This document shows positions 1 through 7,530 of a DNA stretch of 55,284 nt, piece by piece; position 1 is the stretch's first letter; each line of letters opens with the position of its first letter. The stretch spans positions 1 to 55,284 of the forward strand of contig JBJOKE010000081.1 in the NCBI GenBank assembly GCA_046046245.1, read 5' to 3'. The position numbers were made by a program, and so were the translations under genes. Below the pieces are notes generated by a model, which was given only the letters and a program-made list of their open reading frames with translations, did no database searches and was not told the DNA's origin. Source of the stretch: UBA4615 sp046046245. Lineage in GTDB: Bacteria > Pseudomonadota > Gammaproteobacteria > Burkholderiales > Burkholderiaceae_E.

Positions 1-255
1 GGCGTCCGCGGCGCCGCCGCCGGGCCAGCCCGGCCGCGCGCGCGCCAGGGCACGGTCGTAGTCGAGCCGGCGGGCCGGGTCGCTCAGGACCGCGTAGGCC
101 TCGTTGATCAGGGCCGCCCGCTGCGGGTCGCCGCCGAGGTCGGGGTGCGCGCGGCCGCGCTGCATCAGCGCGCGCCAGCTGGCCTTGATGACCTCCGCCG
201 GCGCCTCGGGCTGGACGTGGAGGATGCGGTAGTGGTTGCGGCGCTCGGGCGTCAT
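1..255 (-). CDS. J-domain (DnaJ-like) protein, C-terminal part beyond window
   Basis: The visible 85 codons begin at an ATG on the minus strand (253-255) and run off the left edge. They form a J domain: an RNHYRILHV opening, helix II, then the HPD tripeptide (AHPDLGGD) that stimulates the ATPase of Hsp70 (DnaK), then AALINEAYAVLSDPARRLDYD, the usual helix III and helix IV pattern. Because the J domain is N-terminal, it could be DnaJ, CbpA or a short J protein; the missing C-terminus decides. The reading frame stays open upstream of this ATG, but that sequence is low-complexity and not family-like, so the ATG just before the domain was chosen. The J-domain call is firm; the exact subfamily is unknown. 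Confidence 0.85.
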   Translation of the reverse strand, partial: MTPERRNHYRILHVQPEAPAEVIKASWRALMQRGRAHPDLGGDPQRAALINEAYAVLSDPARRLDYDRALARARPGWPGGGAADA

Positions 256-565
256 GGTCGGACCGGACGAGATGTGACGCCGCGATCGGCGCGGCGGGGC
301 GGCGGGTCGAGGGACCCGGGCCGGACGGTGCCACCACGCGATGTCGTCCGTCGAGGAAGCACGACACGTCCTCGTGCGCAGGGCGCGGGTCGAGGCGGCG
401 CAGGATCGCCGCCTCGACCCCGTCGTCCGCCCGGCCATCGCCGTCGTGCGAGGGGTCGGCACGGCGGGGGGCGGAGAGCGGCGGCCGGGTCTCGCGTCGG
501 CTGCCGAGGCGGGCGAGCGGGCGGGCTATGATCGGAGCTCGACGGCTTCACTGGGGAGACGCGCC
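256..565. other. intergenic region, no supported gene
   Basis: This 310-base gap separates the divergent J-domain and GST genes. Several frames stay open only because the DNA is GC-rich, and their translations are Arg/Ala/Gly-rich with no domain pattern. The only element I can pick out is a -10-like hexamer at 527-532. Nothing else is supported. Confidence 0.5.
527..532 (+). promoter_or_regulatory. putative -10 element (TATGAT) upstream of GST gene
   Basis: TATGAT is one base from the sigma-70 -10 consensus and stands out in very GC-rich DNA. It lies 34 bases before the GTG start at 566, giving room for a short leader with the GGGGAG ribosome site at about 553-558. No convincing -35 box is seen. 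Confidence 0.4.
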
Positions 566-1204
566 GTGATCGTGGTCCACCACCTGAACGACTCGCGCTC
601 GCAGCGCGTGCTCTGGCTGCTCGAGGAACTGGGCGTGCCGTACGAACTGCGCCACTACGCGCGCGACGCGACCACTCGGCTCGCGCCGCCCGAACTGGCC
701 ACGGTGCACCCGCTCGGCAAGTCGCCGGTCGTCGAGGACGACGGCCGCGTGGTCGCCGAGTCCGGCGCGATCGTCGACTACCTGGTGCGCCGCCACGGCG
801 GCGGCCGGCTGCAGCCCGACCCGGCCACGCCCGCCTACGACGACTACCAGCACTGGCTGCACTACGCCGAGGGCTCGGCGATGCTGCCGCTGATGCTGCA
901 TCTCTACGTGTCTCGGCTCGGGCCGGCGGGCGCGCCGCTGCACCCTCGGATCGAGGGCGAGATCGCGAACCACCTCGGCTACGTCGACGGCGCGCTGCGC
1001 GATCGCGCATTCCTCGTCGGCGACGAGCTCAGCGGTGCCGACGTGCAGATGAGCTTCGTCGGCGAGGTCGCCGGTGCCTACGGCAAGCGCGGTGCGTATC
1101 CCGAGCTCGACCGCTGGACCCGCGCGTTCCAGGCGCGGCCGGCCTACCGGCGCGCGCTCGAGCGCGGCGGGCCGTACCGTTTCGCCGCCGGAGAAGCCCG
1201 ATGA
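566..1204 (+). CDS. glutathione S-transferase family protein
   Basis: This 212-residue protein has the length and two-domain layout of a cytosolic GST, which conjugates glutathione to electrophiles. The thioredoxin-like N-terminal domain (about 1-80) contains SRSQRVLWLLEELGVPYE, the cis-proline region PLGKSPVVED and the glutathione-contacting ESGAIVDYL. The C-terminal domain (about 85-205) is helical, with the LSGADVQMSF motif typical of the fold. A longer frame opens at 341, but its first 75 residues are low-complexity, so I chose the GTG at 566, which has a GGGGAG ribosome site. The stop overlaps the next start (ATGA), so the two genes are translationally coupled. Substrate unknown. Confidence 0.9.
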   Translation: MIVVHHLNDSRSQRVLWLLEELGVPYELRHYARDATTRLAPPELATVHPLGKSPVVEDDGRVVAESGAIVDYLVRRHGGGRLQPDPATPAYDDYQHWLHYAEGSAMLPLMLHLYVSRLGPAGAPLHPRIEGEIANHLGYVDGALRDRAFLVGDELSGADVQMSFVGEVAGAYGKRGAYPELDRWTRAFQARPAYRRALERGGPYRFAAGEAR

Positions 1205-1692
1205 CCGCGCTCGGCCTGTTCCACGTCGCGATCCGCACCGCCGACCTCGAGGCCACGCGGGCGTTCTACGCGCAGGTGCTCGGGCTCGTCGAGGACGAGC
1301 GGCCGCCGATGGCCTTCCCCGGCGCCTGGCTGCGCCCGCCGGTGGCCGGGGCGCCCGCGATCCTGCACGTCTACGCGGGCGAGGCCGCGACCGGCAGCGA
1401 GGGCGCCGTGCCCCGCGGCGGCGGCGCGGTCGACCACGTGTCGCTGACGGTCACCGGTTTCGAAGCGCTGCGCGAGCGCGTGCGCGCGCTCGGCCTCGAC
1501 TGGCGCGAGCAGTGCCGGCCCGGCCGCCCGTACCAGCTGTTCGTGTTCGATCCCTCGGGGATCCTGCTCGAGCTGACCTGCGACGACCGCGCCGAGACCG
1601 TCCCGCAGCCCACGCCCGGCAAGGCCTACCGGGCCGGATGGCGCGACTGGTTCCGGCCGGAGGACTATCGCCGCTTCTCGTCGCGGTCCTGA
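1201..1692 (+). CDS. VOC (glyoxalase/dioxygenase fold) family protein
   Basis: This 163-residue protein has the paired beta-alpha-beta-beta-beta modules of the vicinal oxygen chelate superfamily. The first module starts with LFHVAIRTADLEATRAFYAQVLGL; the second starts with VDHVSLTVTGFEALRERV and ends FVFDPSGILLELTCDD. H8, H81 and the Glu in LLELTC are candidate metal ligands. Members include glyoxalase I, ring-cleavage dioxygenases and fosfomycin-resistance proteins; the sequence does not say which chemistry applies here. The start overlaps the GST stop by four bases. Pairing with a GST suggests a glutathione-linked lyase or detoxification step, which is inference. It converges on the acyl-CoA ligase gene with only 12 bases between the stops. 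Confidence 0.88.
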   Translation: MTALGLFHVAIRTADLEATRAFYAQVLGLVEDERPPMAFPGAWLRPPVAGAPAILHVYAGEAATGSEGAVPRGGGAVDHVSLTVTGFEALRERVRALGLDWREQCRPGRPYQLFVFDPSGILLELTCDDRAETVPQPTPGKAYRAGWRDWFRPEDYRRFSSRS

Positions 1693-1704
1693 GCCGACGC
1701 GCGC

Positions 1705-3330
1705 TCAACCCGCCGGCGCGATCCAGCCGCGCATCTCGCGCTTGAGGAGCTTGCCGTTCGCGTTGCGCGGCAGCGGCGCGTCGCGCAGGCCGATGGTCTC
1801 GGGCACCTTGTAGTCGGCGAGGCGCTCGGCGCAGAAGCGCCGCATCGACTCGGCCAGCGCGGCCGCCTCGAGACCGCAGGCGCGGCGCGCGGCGGCGTCC
1901 ATGTGGACGAAGGCATGGACGCGCTCGCCGAGCACCGGGCAGGGCACGCCGACGGCGGCCGCCTCGATCACGCCCGCGTAGCCCACCAGCGTGTTCTCCA
2001 CCTCGACCGACCAGATCTTGTAGCCGCCGCGGTTGATCATGTCCTTCTTGCGGTCGTAGATCCGCACGAAGCCGTCGGCGTCGACCGAACCGAGGTCGCC
2101 CGAGCGCCAGCAGCCGCCGACGAAGCCGGCGGCCGTGGCCTGCGGGTTGTCCCAGTAGCCGCGCACGATCATCGGCCCGCCGATCAGCAGTTCGCCGGTC
2201 TCGCCGGGCGGCACCTCGCGACCGTCGTCGTCGACGACCACGATGTCGCAGCAGGCGACCGGGCGGCCCACGCTGTCGAGGTACGCGGCCTGCTCGCCGA
2301 TCGGCATGATCGTCGCGGGCGACGTGGTCTCGGTCGAGCCGTAGGCGTTCATCGGAATCATGCCCGGCAGCTTCGCGGCGAGCGCCTCGATCGTCGAGCG
2401 CGGCATCGGCGCGCCGCCGTAGCAGCCGATCCGCCAGGCCGACAGGTCGTGCGTGCCGAAGTCGGGCTGAAGCAGGCACAGCGCGTACATCGCCGGCACG
2501 AGGATCGTGTGCGTGATCCGCTCGCGCGCGGCGAGCGCTAGGAACTCGGGCGCCTTGAACTGCGGGATCACCACCAGCGTGCCGCCGGTGCGCCACATCG
2601 TCGTGATCATCGCGACCAGGCCGGTCACGTGGCTCGCAGGCACCGCGAGCGCGGAGCGTTCGTCGGGGCCGAGCCGCATGTGGCGCTCGTAGTGGATCGA
2701 CGAGTGGACGATGCCGAGGTTCGAGAGCATCGCGCCCTTCGGCCGGCCGGTCGTGCCCGAGGTGTAGAGGATCACCGCGGTGTCCTCCTCGGCGGCGGGC
2801 GCGGGCTCGTGCAGCGGCGTGCGGGACGTGTCGGCCGCGCGCGCGCCGGCCGCGCTCGCGGGCAGGCGCAGCCGCAGCGCCGGCGTGTCGGCCGGAGCGG
2901 GCAGGCGGTCGGCGAGCTCGTCGTCGAAGACGATGGCCGTCGCGCCGCACTGGCCGAGCACGTAGGCGAGGCCCGGGCCCTGCTCGCGGACCGAGACCGG
3001 CACCGCGATCGCCGCGAGCCGCAGGATCGCGAGCAGCACGATCACGCCCTCGGGCCGGTTCGAGGTCAGCAGCACCACGCGGTCGCCGCGCCCGATGCCG
3101 TCGGCCGCGAGCGAGGCGGCGAGCCGGCCGGCCGCCTCGTCGAGCTCGGCCCAGCTCCAGCGCCGCGCGCCGCAGACCATCGCCTCGCGCGCCGGCCCGC
3201 GCGCGAGCGAGCGCTCGAACATCGCGTGCACGGTCGGCGGGCGGTCGGCGTAGCAGCGGACCACGCGGTCGCCGAAGTGCGTCTCGCGGCGCAATCCGTC
3301 GGTCGGGGCGGGGATCGGTGCGTCGGTCAT
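1705..3330 (-). CDS. AMP-dependent acyl-CoA synthetase/ligase
   Basis: This 541-residue class I adenylate-forming enzyme activates a carboxylic acid to acyl-AMP and then acyl-CoA. Visible motifs are the P-loop-like YTSGTTGRPKG, the aromatic-pocket/adenylate motif NAYGSTETTSPA, the WRSGDLGSVDADGFVRIYDRK hinge region, and a C-terminal NANGKLLKREMR carrying the catalytic lysine. The frame runs further upstream to 3876, but the family N-terminus fits the ATG at 3330, which is preceded by GAGGAGAC. It resembles the crotonobetaine/carnitine and medium- or long-chain ligase branch, but substrate cannot be read from sequence. It is transcribed away from the metallophosphoesterase gene, with a 146-base shared upstream region. 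Confidence 0.9.
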   Translation of the reverse strand: MTDAPIPAPTDGLRRETHFGDRVVRCYADRPPTVHAMFERSLARGPAREAMVCGARRWSWAELDEAAGRLAASLAADGIGRGDRVVLLTSNRPEGVIVLLAILRLAAIAVPVSVREQGPGLAYVLGQCGATAIVFDDELADRLPAPADTPALRLRLPASAAGARAADTSRTPLHEPAPAAEEDTAVILYTSGTTGRPKGAMLSNLGIVHSSIHYERHMRLGPDERSALAVPASHVTGLVAMITTMWRTGGTLVVIPQFKAPEFLALAARERITHTILVPAMYALCLLQPDFGTHDLSAWRIGCYGGAPMPRSTIEALAAKLPGMIPMNAYGSTETTSPATIMPIGEQAAYLDSVGRPVACCDIVVVDDDGREVPPGETGELLIGGPMIVRGYWDNPQATAAGFVGGCWRSGDLGSVDADGFVRIYDRKKDMINRGGYKIWSVEVENTLVGYAGVIEAAAVGVPCPVLGERVHAFVHMDAAARRACGLEAAALAESMRRFCAERLADYKVPETIGLRDAPLPRNANGKLLKREMRGWIAPAG

Positions 3331-3476
3331 CGGTGCGTCTCCTCGTCGTCGGATCGTCGCGGCCCCGGGGCGGCGAGCCCAGGATGGTAAGGCAGCATGC
3401 GGCGGGCCGACCCCAGGCCGGCAGCGGGTGCGATCGCCGTGCGCGCTCCCATGGCGTCCCCATCGGAAGAACCGGA

Positions 3477-4622
3477 ATGCCCGTCGTCTGGACCCTGTCG
3501 GCCGTGCTGCATGGCTACGTGGCGGTTCGGCTGCTGCCCGAGTGGCTCGCATGGCCCGCGGCGGCGGCGGCCCTCGGCGCGCTGCTGCTGGCACAGGCGC
3601 TGCTGCTGCCCGCAGGCCTGCGCACGCTGCGGCGCCGTGCGGACGGCCGGCACGCCGCGCTCCACTGGGCCGGCATGATCGCGCTGGGCGCGCTCTCCAG
3701 CCTCGTCGTCCTGACGCTGCTGCGGGATGCGGGGCTCGCGCTCGCGTACGCGCTCGACGCGCTTCGGCCGGGCACGGTCGCGCTCGACGCGGTGTCCCGC
3801 ACCACCGCGATCGCGGTGCCGCTGCTCGGTGCGGGCGCGAGCGCCTGGGGTTTCGTCGCGGCGCGGCGGACCGCACGCATCGTCGACGTCGAGATCCCGA
3901 TCGCGGGTCTGCCCGCCGCGTTCCACGGCTTCACGATCGCGCAGCTGTCCGACGTGCACGTCGGACCGACGATCGGCCGCGACCGCGTGCGGGCGATGGT
4001 CGAGGCGGTGAACCGGCTCGACGCCGATGCGGTCGCGATCACCGGCGACCTCGTCGACGGCGGCGTGGGCGAGCTCGCGCCGCACGTCGAGCCGCTGCGC
4101 ATGCTGCGCTCGGCGCACGGCACCTTCTTCGTCACCGGCAACCACGAGTACTACTCTGGCGCGCACGCGTGGATCGACGCGCTGCGCCGCATGGGCCTGA
4201 CCGTGCTGATGAACGAGCATGCCGTGCTGCGGCGGGGCGGTGCGTCGCTGGTGCTGGCAGGCGTCACCGACTGGTCGGCCGACCGCTTCGATCCGGCGCA
4301 TCGGTCGGATCCGGCGGCGGCGATCGCCGGCGCGCCGCGCGACGCGGCGGTGCGCGTGCTGCTCGCCCATCAGCCGCGCAGCGCGCCGGCCGCCGAGGCC
4401 GCCGGCTTCGACCTGCAGCTGTCGGGCCACACCCACGGCGGCCAGTTCCTGCCCTGGCCCTGGTTCGTGCGCCTGCAGCAGCCGTTCACCGCCGGGCTGC
4501 ACCGGCTCGGTCGGCTGCGCGTCCACGTCAGCCGGGGCACCGGCTACTGGGGGCCGCCGAAGCGCTTCGGCGCGCCGTCGGAGATCACGCGCGTCCGGCT
4601 GGTCCCGGAGGGGCAGGCCTGA
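3477..4622 (+). CDS. membrane-anchored metallophosphoesterase (YaeI/YkoQ-like)
   Basis: This 381-residue protein has about four hydrophobic N-terminal segments (roughly residues 1-150), then a calcineurin-like phosphoesterase domain. The five metal-site motifs are all present: LSDVHVG, ITGDLVDG, GNHEYYSG, LLAHQPRSA and LSGHTHGGQF. Relatives hydrolyse phosphodiester or pyrophosphate bonds, and YaeI-type enzymes act on lipid phosphates. With membrane anchoring, a lipid substrate is plausible but not shown. I chose the ATG at 3477, preceded by GGAAGA, because the longer frame adds only low-complexity sequence. The next gene (HAD) starts 122 bases on, after its own -10-like box. Confidence 0.88.
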   Translation: MPVVWTLSAVLHGYVAVRLLPEWLAWPAAAAALGALLLAQALLLPAGLRTLRRRADGRHAALHWAGMIALGALSSLVVLTLLRDAGLALAYALDALRPGTVALDAVSRTTAIAVPLLGAGASAWGFVAARRTARIVDVEIPIAGLPAAFHGFTIAQLSDVHVGPTIGRDRVRAMVEAVNRLDADAVAITGDLVDGGVGELAPHVEPLRMLRSAHGTFFVTGNHEYYSGAHAWIDALRRMGLTVLMNEHAVLRRGGASLVLAGVTDWSADRFDPAHRSDPAAAIAGAPRDAAVRVLLAHQPRSAPAAEAAGFDLQLSGHTHGGQFLPWPWFVRLQQPFTAGLHRLGRLRVHVSRGTGYWGPPKRFGAPSEITRVRLVPEGQA

Positions 4623-4665
4623 GCCCCGGGATCCGCAGCGACCGCGGACTGCACCCCGGATCGGC

Positions 4666-4671
4666 TAGCAT
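4666..4671 (+). promoter_or_regulatory. putative -10 element (TAGCAT) upstream of HAD phosphatase
   Basis: TAGCAT lies 74 bases before the HAD gene start. It matches the TAnnAT boxes seen before other genes in this window (527, 9152, 52445). No clear -35 partner is visible. Confidence 0.3.
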
Positions 4672-4744
4672 CACCGGCGCCGCCCGGCACTCCGCGCGGC
4701 CGGCGCCGGTCCGGCGGCGTCCGTCGACCCCACGCGGTGCCCGC

Positions 4745-5422
4745 ATGCGTTCCGACCTGACCCTGTTCGACCTCGACCACACGCTGCTCGACGGCGACAG
4801 CAACCAGCTGTGGCTGGCCTTCCTCGTCGAGCGCGGCGCGGCTGCACCGGAGCGCCTCGCGCAGCAGGCCGACTTCTACGCGCGCTACCAGGCGGGCACG
4901 CTCGACATCGACGCCTACCTCGCCTTCCACCTGTCGCTGCTGGTCGAGCGCGGCGTCGCCGCGTGGCGCCCGCTGCGCGATGCCTTCGTCGCCGAGCGGA
5001 TCGCGCCGCGGATCACCGACGCGGCACGATCCGCGGTCGCCGGCCACGTCGCCCGCGGCGACACCGTGGCGGTCGTCACCGCCACGCACGACTTCCTCGC
5101 CGAGGGCATCGTCGCGCTGCTCGGCGCGCCGCCGCTGGTGGCCACGCGCTGCGAGGTGGTCGACGGCCGCTTCACCGGCCGGCTCGCGGGCCGTCCCTGC
5201 TTCGCCGACGCCAAGCCCGGCTGCGTGCGCGACTGGCTCGCCGCGGCGGGGCGCCGCTGGGACGAGTTCCCGACCGTGCGCTTCTACAGCGACTCGGCGA
5301 ACGACCTGCCGCTGCTCGAGGTCGCCACCGAGCCGATCGTCGTCGACGCGGACCCTCGGCTCGACGCGATCGCGCGGGCGCGGGGCTGGGCGCGGCTGAG
5401 CTGGCGGCGCCGCGCCGCCTGA
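4745..5422 (+). CDS. HAD-superfamily hydrolase, subfamily IB (SerB-like)
   Basis: This 225-residue phosphatase-type protein carries the four HAD motifs: FDLDHTLLDGDS near the N-terminus (nucleophile D9, acid/base D11), VTATHD (motif II Thr), DAKPGCV (motif III Lys) and YSDSANDLPLLE (motif IV acidic pair). The helical insertion between motifs I and II (LAQQADFYARYQAGTLDIDAYL) is the C1 cap of subfamily IB, as in phosphoserine phosphatase. Close relatives are often annotated only as HAD-IB hydrolases, and serine biosynthesis is not implied by the neighbours. The start is the first ATG before the domain. Soluble, with no signal peptide. Confidence 0.88.
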   Translation: MRSDLTLFDLDHTLLDGDSNQLWLAFLVERGAAAPERLAQQADFYARYQAGTLDIDAYLAFHLSLLVERGVAAWRPLRDAFVAERIAPRITDAARSAVAGHVARGDTVAVVTATHDFLAEGIVALLGAPPLVATRCEVVDGRFTGRLAGRPCFADAKPGCVRDWLAAAGRRWDEFPTVRFYSDSANDLPLLEVATEPIVVDADPRLDAIARARGWARLSWRRRAA

Positions 5423-5535
5423 CTGCCGCGTCGGGCGCCGCCGGCGCCCGGACCCGTCCTCCGACGGGCGACCGTTCGTCCTGCTCCGGACGCCGTGTGT
5501 GGCGCGGCGCGCCGTCCACGCGCCTGGAACCGCCG

Positions 5536-5569
5536 TTCGTCGGCCGGCGACCGGCGGTCGGCCGACGAA
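5536..5569. repeat. inverted repeat, 11-bp arms, possible terminator hairpin
   Basis: Perfect arms TTCGTCGGCCG (5536-5546) and CGGCCGACGAA (5559-5569) flank a 12-base loop in the 262-base gap between the HAD and DUF1800 genes. No T-run follows on either strand, so it may be a terminator stem without a U-tract, or a binding site. Confidence 0.55.
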
Positions 5570-5684
5570 TGGGGCGAGGCGTGACGTTTGTCTCGGGTTG
5601 CGCCGCGTCGTGCTGCGAGGCTGCGTTCCGTCCGGGCGCGTGCCATCGCCGATGCCCGGGGTTCGAGACTCCACGAGACCCGAA

Positions 5685-7508
5685 ATGAAGACGCGACGAT
5701 CCTCCACACTGTGCGCGGCCCGTGGCCTGGCCCTCGCCACCGCGATCGTGCTGGCGGCCTGCGGCACCGAGGTGGTCGACCTTCCGACCGCGGGCACGCC
5801 TGCGCCGGGCGCGCCCGCGTCGGCGGCCGCACCCGGACCGGGCGCACCGACCGCCACGGCAGGCGCGGCCGCCGCGGCGGTTCCGGCGGCCGCGCCGGCC
5901 GGCCCGCCGACGGACCTGCCGGCCTCGCCGGCCGACGCATCGCGCTTCCTGACCAAGTCGACATTCGGCACCACCCAGGCGGGCATCGACAAGGTGTCGT
6001 CGCTCGGCTACTCCGGCTGGATCTCGGCCGAGATCGCGAAGGCGCCGACGCTGCACCTGCCGTTCTACCGCGCGCAGGCCGCGAAGCTCGGAGAGACCGC
6101 CGACCCCTCCCGCGATTGGGTCCTGTGGTCCTTCTGGCGCGCCGCGGTCGAGGCCGACGACGTGCTGCGACAGCGGGTCGCCTTCGCGCTGTCGCAGATC
6201 TTCGTGGTCTCGATGCAGGACCCGAACATCGGCGGCGCGATGATGGCGTCCTACTACGACATCCTCGTGCGCAACGCCTTCGGCAACTACCGGACGCTGC
6301 TCGAGGAGGTCAGCCTGTCGCCGGCGATGGGCACCTACCTGTCGCACCTCGCGAACCGCAAGTCCGACCTCGCGGCCGGTCGGCTGCCCGACGAGAACTA
6401 CGCGCGCGAGATCATGCAGCTCTTCTCGATCGGGCTGCATGAGCTGAATCCGGACGGCACGGTCCGCTCCGACGCCGACGGCCGACCGATCGAGACCTAC
6501 GACTTCGCCGACATCCAGGGCCTCGCGAAGGTCTTCACCGGCTTCTCGTGGGGCGGCCCGGACACCTCCGCCGCGCGCTTCGTCGGCCGCGCGGCGGACT
6601 CGGCGCGCGACACGATCCCGATGCAGGGCTACCCCGACTACCACGAGCCGGGATCGAAGACCTTCCTCGGCGTGACGATCGCCGCGGCGAGTCCGCAGGA
6701 GACCCTTCGGCAGGCGCTCGACGTGCTCTTCCGCCATCCGAACGTCGGGCCGTTCATCGGCCGCCAGCTGATCCAGCGTCTGGTGACCAGCAACCCCTCG
6801 CCCGCCTACGTCGGCCGCGTCGCGGCGGCCTTCGACAACAACGGTCGTGGCGTGCGCGGCGACCTGGCTGCCGTGGTGCGCGCGGTGCTGCTCGACCGCG
6901 AGGCCTTCGATCCGCCTCGAGAGTCGAGCGCCGTCAACGGCAAGCTGCGCGAGCCGGTGCTGCGGATGACCGCCCTGCTGCGTGCGCTCGATGCCAGCTC
7001 GACGACCCGCGACTATCGCTGCGCGTCGACCGATGCGCCGGCGAACTCGCTCGGCCAGTCGCCGCTGCGGTCGCCGAGCGTCTTCAACTTCTTCCGGCCC
7101 GGCTACGTGCCGCCGAACTCGGCCCTGTCGCGTGCCCGGCTGGACGGCAGCGACCGGGTGCCGGTCGCGCCCGAGCTCCAGCTGACGAACGAGGTCTCGG
7201 TCGCCGGCTGGATCGCGACGGCCCAGGCGCTGCTGAACGCGAACGGCGGGTTCTGCGCGGGCAACGACGTGAAGCCGGCGCTCGCGCCGCTGGCCGCGCT
7301 CGCCGACCGGCCGGCGGTCCTGGTCGACCGGCTGATCCTGCTGCTCGCGCCCGCCGGACAGGTTCCCGCGAGCCTGCGCCAGGACATCATCGACGAGGTC
7401 TCGACCGTGACCCTCCCGCCGACCGGCCAGGAGGCGGCCCGGCAGGACCGTGTCCGGCTCGCCGCGATGCTGCTCGCGGTGTCGCCCGAGTTCATGGTCC
7501 AGCGCTGA
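5685..7508 (+). CDS. DUF1800 family lipoprotein
   Basis: This 607-residue protein starts with a lipoprotein signal: basic residues, a hydrophobic stretch and LAAC with the lipidated Cys at 26. An Ala/Pro/Gly-rich linker (about 30-85) follows, then a DUF1800 domain opening with ASRFLTKSTFGTT, continuing through NYAREIMQLFSIGLHELN and ending in VSPEFMVQR. DUF1800 genes very commonly sit directly before DUF1501 genes, as here (22-base gap), and the pair is thought to work together in the envelope, but no reaction has been established. The Met before the signal peptide was taken as the start; the longer frame from 5499 would bury the signal. Confidence 0.88.
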   Translation: MKTRRSSTLCAARGLALATAIVLAACGTEVVDLPTAGTPAPGAPASAAAPGPGAPTATAGAAAAAVPAAAPAGPPTDLPASPADASRFLTKSTFGTTQAGIDKVSSLGYSGWISAEIAKAPTLHLPFYRAQAAKLGETADPSRDWVLWSFWRAAVEADDVLRQRVAFALSQIFVVSMQDPNIGGAMMASYYDILVRNAFGNYRTLLEEVSLSPAMGTYLSHLANRKSDLAAGRLPDENYAREIMQLFSIGLHELNPDGTVRSDADGRPIETYDFADIQGLAKVFTGFSWGGPDTSAARFVGRAADSARDTIPMQGYPDYHEPGSKTFLGVTIAAASPQETLRQALDVLFRHPNVGPFIGRQLIQRLVTSNPSPAYVGRVAAAFDNNGRGVRGDLAAVVRAVLLDREAFDPPRESSAVNGKLREPVLRMTALLRALDASSTTRDYRCASTDAPANSLGQSPLRSPSVFNFFRPGYVPPNSALSRARLDGSDRVPVAPELQLTNEVSVAGWIATAQALLNANGGFCAGNDVKPALAPLAALADRPAVLVDRLILLLAPAGQVPASLRQDIIDEVSTVTLPPTGQEAARQDRVRLAAMLLAVSPEFMVQR

Positions 7509-7530
7509 GCGCCTTCCGAGGACAACTACG

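Noticed and set aside
341..565. 75-residue N-terminal extension of the GST gene
   Set aside because: Low-complexity, not GST-like, crosses the -10 box at 527, and GTG 566 has a good ribosome site.
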